Part shown: piece by piece, positions 47,487 through 59,906 of the stretch | Position numbering within the stretch: position 1 is the first letter of the stretch | Layout of the letters: each line of letters begins with the position of its first letter | Origin: Vinca minor | Taxonomy: Eukaryota; Streptophyta; Magnoliopsida; Gentianales; Apocynaceae | NCBI GenBank assembly: GCA_026122235.1 | Contig: JAOCZM010000249.1 | Span: 4,960,001-5,024,000 of the forward strand | Direction of reading: 5' to 3' | Length of the DNA: 64,000 nucleotides | Position numbers and translations under genes: made by a program | The notes under the pieces: generated by a model | Database searches by the model: none | Seen by the model: only the letters and a program-made list of their open reading frames with translations | Told to the model about the DNA's origin: nothing

Positions 47487-50207
47487 AATACACGTAAATA
47501 ATTTTATTTAAAAAAAATATATATGAGCTTCTTTTTATACCAAAATGGGAAGGAGTTTACATTCAAAATATCAAAGAGGCCCTTAATGAATTTTCTTCAC
47601 CATTTAAATCTTTTAAAGAAAGAAAAAAAGTTCAAGGACCTCATACTCCTCGAATGGCAAAGTACCTCATACTCGATTTAATTGTGTACCGTTATTAAAT
47701 TAATCAGGGACATATGAATTCTTTTAACGATTGAATTTAATTCTCACACGACATAGATGTAAGAAATAACAGTCTAACAAAAACCATCAAATCATAATTA
47801 AATAGGTAAGAAAATTCCAAAACAGAATATGTGGAGTATCATTCATATCCACAAAAGAGTTTGGGAAGAATCCTATTTTTTTTTTTTTTTTTTTTGTAAA
47901 GAATAATTCAAAAACATATATAAATAGTTTTCTTGTAGTTTTCCACCAAATTATTTTCAATTGCTGTTTGTTATAACACAGATTGATTGGAAAAGGACAC
48001 AATTAAATGGAAGTAGGACCTCACAACTATCACAAAACTCTAAACTATTTCCATCTTTACAACTAAGCATTTTTCAATTGCATTGTTAGCCATCAACATC
48101 ACTCACTGGCTTCACTGTGCTTTCAATTTCATGAATAAATTAATTTTATTTATTATTATTTTTAAAAGACATTTATTAGCTTTCTTGCCCACCTATTATT
48201 ATTTATTTTTTTTGGCTATTTTTTGTGCCCTTTCCCAATTTAAAGAGGTTTTTTTTTCGATTTTTCACATAACAAGCTATCATATTTTTTTTTCTTTCAA
48301 AAGTATATTGGAGTGAATCCATCAAGTACATGTAACAATATAAAGTAAACCCAAAAATATAATTCAGCAAACAAAAAAAACACAAAATATATAGATGTGA
48401 CCTCATTGCTAATAAAGAAGATATTTTTGCTTCCTTGAATTATTCTGATATTAAATAATAAGATCGGTATAAGTTTATTTTAAATAATTAATAATGACTG
48501 TTTTTAAGTACTGGTCCGGTCAAGATCAGGCTTACCAAACGGGTCCTACTTTACAGCAACAATAATTTTGCTTTTAAAACATCTTCTTTGTCTTCATAAG
48601 CGATTTTGGTAACAGAAAATGCACTAATTTTAGTGCATAATGATCTATTCCACTCAACTTTTTTCACTTTTTGCTGACAAAAATTGTCATTGAATATAAT
48701 TAGGAAGCTTTTACATTCAGTCATTAAATTTCAAGATTGTCATTTCCACTTGAAAGAAATAATAGGATTCAGGACTCATTAACCTATAATAACGTGGACA
48801 ATTTTGTACCACGACGTTTATTTGATCATGCCCATAATGAATTATCGTATGTGTAGGATGCTTCACAATCAATATCTTGAACATGGGGAAGGCCATACCT
48901 TAGCCATGCCTACAAATTATCAATAACAATATCATGATGTAAGAAATGAATTATTCTCAACATTTTCTCTTATATACTATTAAAGAAATGAGTTGATATT
49001 CAATATAATGCAATTGAATTTTGCCAGAGGTATCTTATAATTCGAATTATTATAGTTAGGCTGGTATTATGCAGTATATTCCCTTCGTTCATAATTAAAT
49101 GTTTGTTTACCTTTTAGTTTTATACCGAAAATTAGGATATTCAACTTCGGACGGAATGAGTATTTCTATTAAAGGTGTCTTGTGTTAGGGATTTTTAATT
49201 TCAACTTAAAATAAACCAATACTTTATTTAAATTATGTTTTGTATATGCAAGGCAATTTACTTAAGTAAGATGAATTCATCTAAGCTAACAAAACTAACT
49301 AAAGAATAAATGTATTATCAAGTAATCCTAACTTAGTTGGTCACATATGCGGTCTTTTCGGGCTTGCTAAGGGTCAAGACAATGGTCCACTGAGAGCAAT
49401 TAATATTAAAGACTTGTAAAATTTCCTGTCACTATGTCACAATATTTATTAGATCTCAATCGGATAAATCGGTCAATTACCCGGACATCCATCACCTAAG
49501 AATAAATGTAGGAAAATAATAAAGGATATAATATGTCCGGTGGTACCCTTAGGCCCATCACGTACGAATCAGGTAGCTATTACTAAGAAATTAAAGCTAA
49601 AGGCCCAAATCTACAAATGGCCCAATTTTGAACAGTTTGAGTCTTTTTCGGGTTAGAGGATGAGCCCAATATACTCTTTGACGTATCTTTCAAACCATTT
49701 AATTTAATTTCAGGCCAAATTCAATCTATCACCCATTCCTTCAAATCTATGAAAGATTGTCTAATTATTCTTATTATATTTTTTAATTCAGTGTTATCAA
49801 TACCCTCCCGAACCTGACGCGTAATTAATTATATAATGAGTTACAGTCCAAAATTATGGCCTCATTTATCTCCATAATTATTTCTAATATTGCAAAAGAA
49901 TTTCTCCCCAAAATGAAAAGAAAAATCTTTCCAAAGTTAAATTTAATATAGTTTTTTTAAGTTACCACGTATGATCCTGACCTCCTTAACTACGAATCAC
50001 GCAATCAATCACCAATTAATAAAAATCAACAAAGAAAATTTTATTTATGAGAATGATTCAAATTAACAAAAAAAAATGTGTGATCTATCATTAGCCCTAG
50101 GATGATAGATTGAATTAAACAAAAGAAAACCAGTTTAAAATTTTAGAAGAGAAGAGAGATTATCTATACATCAAAACCTTAACCATAGAATATTTTCAGT
50201 TACAGAA
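47487..50207. other. Intergenic region, mostly unassigned
   Basis: No gene is supported. T-rich tracts occur at 47877-47896 and 48100-48300. At about 49079-49161 a very short (about 80 bp) pair of inverted ends (TTCCCTTCGTTC and GGACGGAATGAG) looks like a shrunken Stowaway element. The rest is featureless A/T-rich DNA. Confidence 0.5.
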
Positions 50208-50223
50208 CAATTTTTATATATAT
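50208..50223 (+). promoter_or_regulatory. TATA-like element of the LTPG gene
   Basis: TTTTTATATATATTAT, about 120 bp upstream of the ATG at 50336. Position and consensus only. Confidence 0.4.
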
Positions 50224-50335
50224 TATGCATGGAGATAAACACTTCACTCCCATTCTTATTTCCCCTTTTTCTTTAGTGCATCCACAGCCAAACAAAAAAC
50301 AAAAGCCTAGAAATTTTTTCTTTTTCACAACAAAG

Positions 50336-51245
50336 ATGAAGATGAAGCTTTTGTTTATTGCATGCATGTTGGCTACTACTTTAAGAGTGGGAGTGAGTTG
50401 GCATTTCACATTAGAAGAAGTAGAAATGTTTAATAATGTTAATCTTGTTGAGATTAAACCTCAAAAAGATCTGAAAAAAGAATGCAGTGATGTAGTTGTT
50501 CAAATGAGTGATTGTGTAGCTTTCATGAGTGAATCAAATGGAACTTACAAACCTACCCCATCTTGTTGTAAAGGATTGAAAGAAGTTGTTGATGTTGATT
50601 TTAAATGTATTTGTTTTACTTTGGAGTATGCTCCTTCTATGGGTATTCCTATCAACATGTCTAGGGCTGAGGTCATGCCTTCTCTTTGTAGATTGAATAC
50701 ACCTCCTCTCACTTCATGCAACAGTGAGTTCTTATGTATTCCTTTCTCAATCTCTATATTTAAGGTCCACGGTTAATTCAGTCTGCTTCTGCTGTCAAAT
50801 GTGATACAAAATCCTTTTTAGTTTATTGTTTATTGATTAATTAATCCAGTCTACTTATATTACCAAACTTTTAAATGCAAAACTTAGTTTTTTTTCTTTC
50901 TGAATTGATTTGTTGACACATACTAAAAATAAGATCATGATCCAAATCCTTTCCATTTTGCAGCAACAGCACCAGTGAAGCCTAGTCCTCCAACCACACC
51001 GGCTCCACCTCTATCTTCAGCAGCACCACCACCAGTCTACCCCCAGTCCTCACCGACAGACTCCGGCTCCGGCAACACCTCCGAAACCTCCAAGTAAACC
51101 GGTAACGCGTCCAAGTACAGCAGCTCCACCAACAAAAGCTGCTGAAGCACCTGCGCCATCTGGAGCAATGCATATTCAAATGCCCTTCCTAGTTTCTTCT
51201 GCTGCTGTGATTGTTCTTTGTCTGATGATTAGTAATCATGTGTAG
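50336..51245 (+). CDS. Non-specific lipid-transfer protein, GPI-anchored type, frame-disrupted
   Basis: Apoplastic lipid-binding protein of the LTPG type. Exon 1 (50336-50723) encodes a signal peptide (MKMKLLFIACMLATTLRVGV) and a complete eight-cysteine motif: KKEC, MSDC, PSCC, KCIC, SLC, TSC. Exon 2 begins at 50964 with a Pro/Ser/Thr-rich stretch. In the spliced frame a stop comes at 51095-51097, giving 173 residues with no membrane anchor. In the +1 frame the sequence continues TPAPATPPKPPSKP, then APAPSGAMHI and a hydrophobic C-terminus (FLVSSAAVIVLCLM) ending at 51245, a classic GPI-attachment signal. One extra base, perhaps in the C run at 51040-51044, explains this. It could be real, an assembly error, or hide an unseen splice. 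Start choice: the first ATG of the signal peptide. Confidence 0.85.
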
Positions 51246-52450
51246 TTTTTAGGGTAATTAGGTGGGTTTATAAATAATTATTTTTATTGTTTTTAAATCA
51301 ATTCTTCTATCCTATTTTTATGTCTCGATCTCGTGTATGACTACTAAGTTAACAACAAGTGGCTAAATGTCACTTATTTCCTTTTTGATAAATTCAAAAT
51401 TCAGTACAAAATTACTTTGGCAATTATCTATAAATAAATAATTAATTACAAATTTATTTGACAATTATCTACAAATGAGATTGATAAAAAGTTTGATGCA
51501 AGGATATGACTTGAAATTTGACCGGAGATCTTACGTGGATTCTGGGATTAGTTCCACTAAGGTAAAATAGGTGGTGGGTAATGGGTATAGTATGCGCAAA
51601 ATCTTTGGATAGTCATACTTGGCAAGAAAAAAAATAATCGTTGGACAGTCATTAAAAGAAAATTTTTTATTTATTAGGGGAGGGAGACATATCTATTAGA
51701 AGAAAATATGACTCGTGAACTCTACGTCATGAGGCATCAGTTTTCGCCACTAGACCAATGCCCTTGGACAGTCGTTAAAAGAAATTCAATCTTTGGATGG
51801 CTAAACTAAATATAAAAGCTTTAAAAAACGTCTTAGGAATTTTTTCTTGAAATGAAATTTATCAACTTTTACCTTATTAATTCCTACTAAAATTTATTGG
51901 CTCTGAGAGCCGCAGCTTCCACCCGGCCCAATCCTCCTCTCAAGAAAACATCCGTTTATAATAACACTAATTCAAAGCAATAACATAAATGAAAATTTTG
52001 CCTTTAAAGCTGAATTTCTTACACGGTAGAAGTATTGTTTTAAGTTGTTCACTGATCTTTTTTCTTTTTCTTCTTTTGTTTTATGGGTGTAGAATATTTT
52101 TACTATTAAGTTCTAAACTATAAAAGATAAATTCTAAAATCTAAAAGATAAATCATTGGCCAGACCTCTTGTAGAGTACACAATAAATCATTTGTAATAT
52201 TCTCTATAAAACTCTCCGTGACATCCCTAATTATAGTCACGTTCATACATAAAGTTTATCGATTCACCTCTAATGTTTAGGATATATTAAAATGTGATTA
52301 AGAATTGATCCTTATCTAAACTGAAAGACTATTACAAGTCTGCAGCCTCCTAAACCAGAGCCCATCATTAATTGATTATCTTACAAACATTCTTCATAGA
52401 AAAACAAAAAAAGCTTATCACCCTATGGAGCTGCTAAAAAGAGAAAGTTG
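51246..52450. other. Intergenic region between LTPG and the small organelle gene
   Basis: The two genes converge here, so both 3'UTRs lie in this stretch. A SINE is present at 51662-51763. Nothing else is recognised. Confidence 0.6.
51662..51763 (-). mobile_element. SINE, family A copy 2, with 21-bp TSD
   Basis: On the minus strand it reads GGGCATTGGTCTAGTGGCGA and GCCTCATGACGTAGAG, then AATAGATATGTC and a short A/T tail, the same order as the SINE at 12600-12745. Part of the box B region is lost. A 21-bp direct repeat with one mismatch flanks it at 51641-51661 and 51764-51784. Confidence 0.85.
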
Positions 52451-55400
52451 TCAAGCCATTGCTGCTGCCTTCTTCTCTTCCTCAAGCTGCTGGAGCTCTA
52501 TCAACCTTTCTGCCCAAGCTCTTTCCCTTTGAACTGCAGCCATCTTCCGCTCTCTCTTCTTTATTTCCTTCTTTCTTTTGGCCTCTTGTAACTGAGCTTT
52601 ACGTTTCTTTTTTTCAGACTGACGATAGGTCATTCAATCAACAAACAAAAGAAAGCAAAAAATATTCAATATGAAGCCTCATACAGCAAGTTAAATTTTC
52701 CAATAGAACCAATGACTAGAATAGAAATGGAAACATTTTGAAAATAGTGATTCAAAAGGAACAGAAACCATATGAAACACAAGAAAAGTTTACAAATGAG
52801 AAAATAAGAAGAGCTTTCCAACAATCATACTACAGAACAGAAGAATAAAAAAGATGATCAGCTTGATAGATTTCATGCATGCAAACGCTGACAGCTAACC
52901 CAAGAGATATTGCTAGAATTTCACACAGATATAGAGCTATAGCCATCAATTATACATGGCCCTCTACATAAGCGACACAAGTTTCATAAACCTAGAAATG
53001 GAACTTGACAGAATACACTACACTGACAGGACAAATACCTTTTTTATCAAGAACACTACAACAACAACAACAACAACAACAACCAAGCCTTAATCCCAAC
53101 AGATTGGGGTCGGCTACATGAACCAAAGTAAGAATCACGTAAGGTCATCCACATGGATGCAATCTCTCCATTTCTTTCGATCCCAAACACAACTCTCATC
53201 TAGTTCTAGCAGATTCATATCCCCTTTTATCACCTCCATCCAAGTCTTCCTCGGTCTCCCTCTACCTCTTACGCCATCTACATTACATAATCCTTCAATT
53301 CTCCTAACCGGAGCATCACTTGGCCTTCGTCTAATGTGCCCAAACCAACGCAAACGGTTCTCCCTCATCTTATCTTCAATAGGTGCTACACCAACCTTCT
53401 TCTGAATAATCTCATTCCTCACTCTATCCATTCTCGTATGCCCACACATCCATCTTAACATACGCATCTCCGCTACATGCATTTTCTGAATATTACACAT
53501 CTTAGTTGCCCAACATTCTGTACCATATAATAATGCCGGTCTAACAGCGGTTCTGTAAAACTTTCCCTTCAATCTCAGCGGTACATTACGATCACACAAA
53601 ACACCCGTCGCACTCTTCCATTTCAACCAACCAGCTTTAACTCGATGTGCTACATCTCCGTCAAGCTCTCCGTCCTTTTGAATAATAGAACCAAGGTATC
53701 GAAAATACTCACTCTCTGAGATATTTTTGTCACCCAAAGTTACTACAGTTTGCTCTATCGTTCTGCTAGTGCTAAACTTACACTCCATATACTGCTTTTA
53801 CTTCTACTAATCCTAAAACCTTTAGAGTCTAAGGTTTGTCTCCATACATCCAACTTGGCATTAACACCCGCTCTTGTCTAATCTATCAAAACTATATCAT
53901 CAAGAACAAAGATGCATCACTGCAGTCTGGATCTTGTATACACTGGGTCGGGTTCATCCATAACCATTGTAAATAGAAAAGGACTAAGTGTCGAACCTTG
54001 ATGCACTCCCAATCAGTATTAGGAAACTCTTCACTTATCCCGCCGCAAACTCCGACACTGGTGCTGACTCCTCATACATATCCTTAATAAGATCAATATA
54101 CTTCGAGATATACCTTTCTTAGTCATCGCCCACCAAATTACCTCTCGGGGACCTTATCGTAAGCTTTTTTCCAAATCTATGAACACCATATGCGAGTCCT
54201 TCTTTCTCTCTCTATAACGCTCAATCAACTCGCCTTATTAGATGTATTGCTTCCATAGTTGATCGTCCGGGCATAAAACCGAATTGGTTCTCTCGAAATG
54301 CTCACAATTTTTTCTCAATCTATGCTCAATTACCCTTTCCCACAACTTCATAGTATGACTCATAAGCTTAATACCACGATAATTTGAACAATCTTGAACA
54401 TCTCCCTTTATTCTTATATAATGGCACCAAAATACTTTTCCTCCACTCGTTGGCATCTTCTCAACTCTAAGTATTTTATTAAAAAGGTTAGTCAACCACT
54501 CAACACCTATTTCTCCTAAACACTTCCAAACCTCAATCGAGTATACTATCGAGTCCTACTCGCCTTCTTTGGTTTCATCCTTTTAAGGGCCTCTTGCACT
54601 TCTTTCCTTTGAATTCTACGTATGAAATCATGGTTCACCTCTCCAATCGGGATAGAAATGTCTCCAATATTCTGTACTTGATTCCCATTAAATAACCTAT
54701 CAAAATACGTCATCCACCTCGCCTTGATTTCCTCATCCTTAACCAAAACTCTCTCACTATCATCCTTAACACACCTCACCATACCAATATCTCTTGTCTT
54801 TTTTCTCTTAAACGAGCAAGTCTATATATACCTTTCTAATCATCCTTAGTGTCCAATTTATTATACAAATCCTTATAAACTTTTGATCTCGCTTCTCTAA
54901 CTGGCTGCCTTAGCTTTCTACACGCCGTCTTATACTTCGTAAAATTGTCATCACTTCTATACTTCCCCAAAGTCTTATAACACTCTCTTTTCTTCTTTAT
55001 AGCTTCTTTTTACCTCTCCATTCCACCACGATGTATCCTTACCGAATAGCACATTTCCGCTAGATTCACCAAGCACTTCCCCTAGCCACCTTTAAAATGC
55101 CTTGCGCCATTTTTTTCCCACATAAAATTCGGGTCTATTTCAGACGACCAGTCCCTCTTCCCCGAATAACTCTATCAACGAAGATTTTCCGATTTTCTCC
55201 TTGTAACTTCCACCACTTTATTTTTGAGCTGACCTAAATTTATGCATTCTAACTTTCGTTTACTGAAACGAAAATCAAGAACCAATAACCTATGTTGTGT
55301 AGCCACACTCTGCCTGAGGGATAACCTTACAATTAGTACAACTACTACGAAACATGTTCTTCACTAGGAAAAAGTCTATCTGACTAGCATTTACTCCACT

Positions 55401-57985
55401 TCTAAAAGTCACCAAATGAGAATCTCTTTTCTTGAACCATGTATTCGCTACAAACAAATCGTAAGCTAAGGAAAAGTCCAAAATTTCCCTACCAGCCTCA
55501 TTTCTATCTCCGAAACCTTGACCTCCATGGACACTCTCAAAACCGTCGCGACTAGAACCCACATGTCCATTCAAGTCTCCTCCAATAAATTCAAAGAGAC
55601 AAGATACTGAGCCATCAATAAAGTAGAAGTCAAAAAATGTAATCTGCAAGCCCATGCAGTAGCATTTGCTAGTGCAAATCAGGCAAGAATTAAACAACTG
55701 AATAGGGTCTCTAATCTTATGCATGTTATTAGTCCTGTAAAAAAATTACAGTAGAATAAAACTAATCCAAGCAACTTAACTCTCTAAAGCTACATCTTTG
55801 GACGAATAGATGATTGTCAAATCTCTTAAGATGGACAATGAATCAAAGATTTTAAGCACTTCTCAAAGAATATAACATTTTAGCAATTTTAGATTACCAA
55901 ATTTTTAAAGCCTGCTCAGAACTCTTTTATACCTGTAATCCACAGTTGACTACTCAGAGTAGTCCAATGTAATTCTATAGAAATTTCAATATAATATATA
56001 ACATCAAACATCTTGTTAATACCAACAAAGAGCTAATAAAAAGTTATAACGATCAACTTCAACAAGAGAAGAATCAGAAGGGCGTAGAGATAAGAAATCA
56101 GTTTCAACATTTCCATAGTTTACTGCATATTTCTAATGAGCATCAAGTAGAGGCACCGCAAATCACCACCAGCAAGAAGAAGCTCTACTCGATCAATCGA
56201 ATGTATTAGCCACGACACATACAGAACACCAAATGGCACGTCTATGTGTACAGATTCACAGCACCCCCCTCCTATTTTCTTCTTCCCCAAGGGTCCATGG
56301 CCCCAATACAAAATCTCTGTTGTCCTTGTCTAGATTTCAGATTTTTTTAAGCAGAGGTTTTAACTCATGGTCATTTACTCATTTTTCATATCGCAGTATT
56401 ATACCCATACACATTGTAAAGGAGGAAAATATATTCTAAGCAAATCTTTCCAGGTCAGTTACAATCTAAGTTTTTGCGGCTAATGTGAGCCAAATTTGAA
56501 ATGGGCCTCCAAGTCAGTACAATTTTAGTATTCTACTTCCCACTCATCTTCGAGAGCCAGCCTATTCCTTTAAATTGTGCTTGAGCTGTTAATGCTGACT
56601 TATCATTCTTTTCAATAACGCATATCACAAATCCTAAACACGCCAGATGATACCCTAAAACCTAGCAAACTTGACAAGAGGCCTAGTTACTAAAAAATTA
56701 CATTCTCCACTAATCCCTACAGCGGCATCATGTTTCAACGCCCGTAGGTCCTCCCAATCTAATCAGGTCACAGCTCTGTACTTCGCTATGAATCTTCATC
56801 GAGCATTTTTATATGCATCTTAAAACAAAAAATCACGAGGTCACCTAAAACTCTATTAACAAAAGGTTTCTTTATAGCAAATTGATCACAGTGGTAGGTT
56901 GACTATGATTAGATGGTACATTACTGCTCAAAGTACAATGCAAGAAATAGATGCAATGCAACAGAAAACATAAACAATATGCAATGCCAGACAATCAGCA
57001 TTCCTCCACTAATCTACTAAACATTACCAGTATAAATGCGCGTTGCATTTTAATCCTCTTTTTCTCGTTCCTTCGCTTAACACTTCCTTCATTTGGTTGA
57101 TTTGGAAGTATTGGTTCTCCAGGAACATATTTTACCCACGCATATGGCCCTAAAATTACATATATAAAACTTCAATCAGAACATAATAAAACAATCAGCT
57201 CAAGTTTCAAGTCCCAATTATTCCATCCAAAATTTCAAATCCTCCTCTCTGACAACCCGATCCGGATCCTCGTTAACACTCCCTGTAACACTCTAATTAT
57301 GAAACTTGTATTCATATTTCTAAACTAAACAATATAAACTCTAGGCATGAACAAGACTATAATTAGACTCCGGATGTTCTAGTACATACTCTAGCACATT
57401 GTCTAGTACACCAATTGGCATAATTACACATGGACCAACATCATTGGGCAAAGGCAAATTTATGAACTAATCACATTGCTCCATCTGTGGTGTACTAGAC
57501 AATGCTCGGAGTCGTATATTAGGAACGACTATAAATAAGGGATGTTGTAGAGGAGTGTTAAAGAGGTTCGGGTGTGCCTGAACCCCCAAAAAATTAACAG
57601 ATTATAATGCATAATGAAAAACAAATAATTAAACCTTTTGATTATTAACAAAACGAAAAAAAAAGAAAAAAGAAAAAGAGTGAAATGAAAGTGGACCTGG
57701 GGGCTTTAAACTGGCTCGTTTGCGTTTAGGTTTGAGGCTGGGCCGCCGTTTTGGAAACCGAGTGTCGGTTAAGCTGTGGAAAGCTGCAGTAGACGGAGGA
57801 ACTACCCATGGATGATTCCGGTGGAACAGATGGCGGTGGTGGTGGAGGTGAGAGGAGAACGAAGATTGATAGGAAGATGTTATTGAAGGAGGAGAGGTAG
57901 TCAGGGTTCGGATCGACGAGAGGGATCGGTGTGCAGCCGGTCGTAGTATGGATCTCAGGGCGGCGGCGGCGGCTCCGAAGGCCAT
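52451..57985 (-). CDS. Small basic protein with predicted organelle transit peptide
   Basis: Three exons join in frame: 57985-57697, 57149-57028 and 52618-52451, giving 192 residues. The first 45 residues (MAFGAAAAALRSILRPAAHRSLSSIRTLTTS) are Ala/Arg/Ser-rich and acid-free, as in a mitochondrial presequence. A conserved-looking core follows: FPKRRPSLKPKRKRASLKPP, then GPYAWVKYVPGEPILPN and NEGSVKRRNEKKRIK. The C-terminal 55 residues are an almost unbroken charged helix (QLQEAKRKKEIKKRERKMAA, then a Glu/Lys-rich end), probably a coiled coil. I recall similar uncharacterised plant proteins but not a function; basic charge and targeting would suit an RNA-binding or mitoribosome-associated protein, which is inference. 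Intron 2 is 4.4 kb and carries a decayed LINE. Confidence 0.82.
53050..55600 (-). mobile_element. Decayed RTE-type LINE in an intron
   Basis: Minus-strand fragments follow the order of an ORF2: an endonuclease piece (GGDLNGHVGSS, SQIDFFLV) at 55600-55290, reverse transcriptase pieces (KGDVQDCSNYRGIKLMSHTM, IEHRLR) near 54495-54238, and the C-terminal region (YRTAVRPALLYGTECWA, RMLRWMCGHTRMDRVRNE, GRGRPRKTWMEVIKGDM) at 53788-53135. Many frameshifts separate them. The 3' end is TTGGGATTAAGGCTTGG followed by about ten TTG-type repeats at 53050-53082 in place of poly(A), which is characteristic of plant RTE-clade LINEs. It is 5'-truncated near 55600. It lies in the same orientation as the host gene. 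Confidence 0.85.
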
Positions 57986-58206
57986 TGTTATGTTGTTTCT
58001 GTTTTCTGGCTACGAGCAGGGTGTACTAAAAGAGGGAAGCGACGACGTACGCCTGGGAGGTCGGTGACAAGACCACTTCTTGATAGTTCGTCGTCATCTA
58101 TATATATATATATATATTAAAATATTTTACTAAATTATTTACGCTTTACTATTTTAGGTATTCAATTATTTTTTTGGCTAATTATATTACTGAAAATAAA
58201 TCATTA

Positions 58207-58465
58207 CTCCCTCCATTCCCTATTAATTATCGTTTAGGAGATATCTAGGTATCCAAATTAATTGTGGTTTAAGGTTCTTTTATTAGTTGTCAACAATTTA
58301 TTTCAATTATACCCTCAAGGGCCTCAACATTTTCCTTTCTTTTCTTTATGATGTATTAGTGAGAGAGAGGGAATGTGGGGTAATATTGGAAATTGAGGTG
58401 AAAATGACAACTTCATTAATTTTCTCAAATTGTCTGAAGGGTCTTATATTTAGGAATGGAGGGAG
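58207..58465. mobile_element. Stowaway-type MITE, copy 2
   Basis: Same element as 10639-10888, in the same orientation, with TA on both sides and the same CTCCCTCCATTCC termini. It is 259 bp; the 9-bp difference is a local duplication near 58317 (CAAGGGCCTCAA in place of CAA). Confidence 0.92.
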
Positions 58466-58979
58466 TACTATTTTTTGTAATGATTTTCGGAAAAATTAAC
58501 ACATGTCGGATATGTGGCAAATTTCTTATAAATTATGTTTTTTGTGAAATCTCGGAACCTGACGAGAATTTTCCCATTTCGATCTAAATCTTTTTAGAGA
58601 TAAAGTATGGGAAGCCATATAAAAGTATATCGTAGTATCTGTAGTTGTCTGAGAGTAGTAATATAGGATGCACTCTTTCATTCTTTGTGCAGAAATATAG
58701 TATTAACACTAACAAATATTATATTTCGTTTCCGGTGAATGAAAAGATTATGAAACAATGGAGAAGAAAAGTTCATTGATTTTTCATGCTAGAGGGAGGT
58801 TGCTTCATTCAGATGAGTTGTTTTTTTTAAAAGATTTTTTTATAATAAAAGTATTTAAAAATCGAACTCGAATGTATGATTATGAGTAGGAAGTGCTGAT
58901 ATAAGATTTCTTGAGAACGTGTATATTATTCTGTTCCTACAAGAAGAAGGTTTGAAATGCTTGCAAAAGAATTGCTGAG

Positions 58980-59264
58980 ATGACATCTACTTCTTCGCTG
59001 CTTTCTTTTGTTTCCCCTTCATCTTCATTTCTTCACGTTTCTTCTTCTCTTTTTCCTTTTCTCTTCATTTTTCTTCCTCTCTGCTTCTTCTCTTTTCCTT
59101 TTCTCATTTTCTTTCGCCTTCTTCCCCTCTTCTTTCTTCCGTTTCTCTCTTTCTTTCTCCTTCTTTCTCTTCTTGATCTCCCTCAATTCCTCTACAGAAA
59201 GCTCCCTTTTCACGTTGAAACACATTTTGCTCCTACCAACCTGCAAATCTTCTTCCAAAAACAT
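58980..59264 (-). other. Lys/Glu-rich open frame of unknown status
   Basis: The minus strand encodes VKRELSVEELREIKKRKKEK and about 50 further almost purely charged residues, then a stop; a one-base shift would extend it to KMKGKQKKAAKK. A possible acceptor (GATTTGCAG) precedes it. It might be the 3' end of a broken or captured gene, or simply a purine-rich tract. I do not recognise it and see no upstream exon. Confidence 0.3.
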
Positions 59265-59556
59265 TATAAATAACTCAAATCATCAATAAGGCCAAATCCA
59301 ATACTTTCCCTTGCTGCCGTCCCTGATTATTGATGCCATTTGTTTCTTCTCTTGGCATTATGTTATTTACCGCTAACTCTCTTTTGCAGCATCAAGAACT
59401 TTTCCTTCCTTCCTTCCAGAATAGACAAATGACCAAATCATCTTTAAGGAAACAGCCAATCATGGGGACAAACTACAAGTGTATATATGCTAATTAGAAC
59501 ATAGTTAATTCAGAACCTTTTTGTTTTTTTACAAAAGGGTACTACAAATCACCACT

Positions 59557-59906
59557 AATGCTCTGGATGCTGAATGAAAGAAGCATGGTGATGTGCACAT
59601 AAATCAAAATGGTTCTTGGGTCCGCTTTCTCGATGCCTTTTGGCTTTGATTTGAGGGCATGATTCCCAGTAGCAAACGCTGACGACGATAGGGGACCATT
59701 ATTACATGTAGTATTATATGAAGCAACCACTTTGCAGCACTTGTTGCCAAAAGTTAGGTTAGTCTCCAATACATCTGCTTTCAGCGTGATTCTAGGATCA
59801 GCCCACTTTGTTTGACAGAGTTGCAGGGCTCATATCCCGTCCATCCCTCGCCCATACCCCCAATTATTGGGGACTTAATGGGTTATGCTATTGTTGTTGT
59901 TGTTGT
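59557..59906 (+). mobile_element. Retroinsertion with RTE-type (TTG)n tail and 19-bp TSD
   Basis: GGTACTACAAATCACCACT is repeated exactly at 59538-59556 and 59907-59925. The 350-bp insert ends TTGGGGACTTAATGGGTTAT then GCTATTGTTGTTGTTGTTGT, the 3' signature of RTE-mobilised elements. The first 220 bp do not look like an RTE body and may be foreign transcript. Confidence 0.8.

Noticed and set aside
53041..53090. CRISPR-like or simple repeat array of CAACAA
   Set aside because: It is the (TTG)n tail of the RTE LINE read on the other strand.
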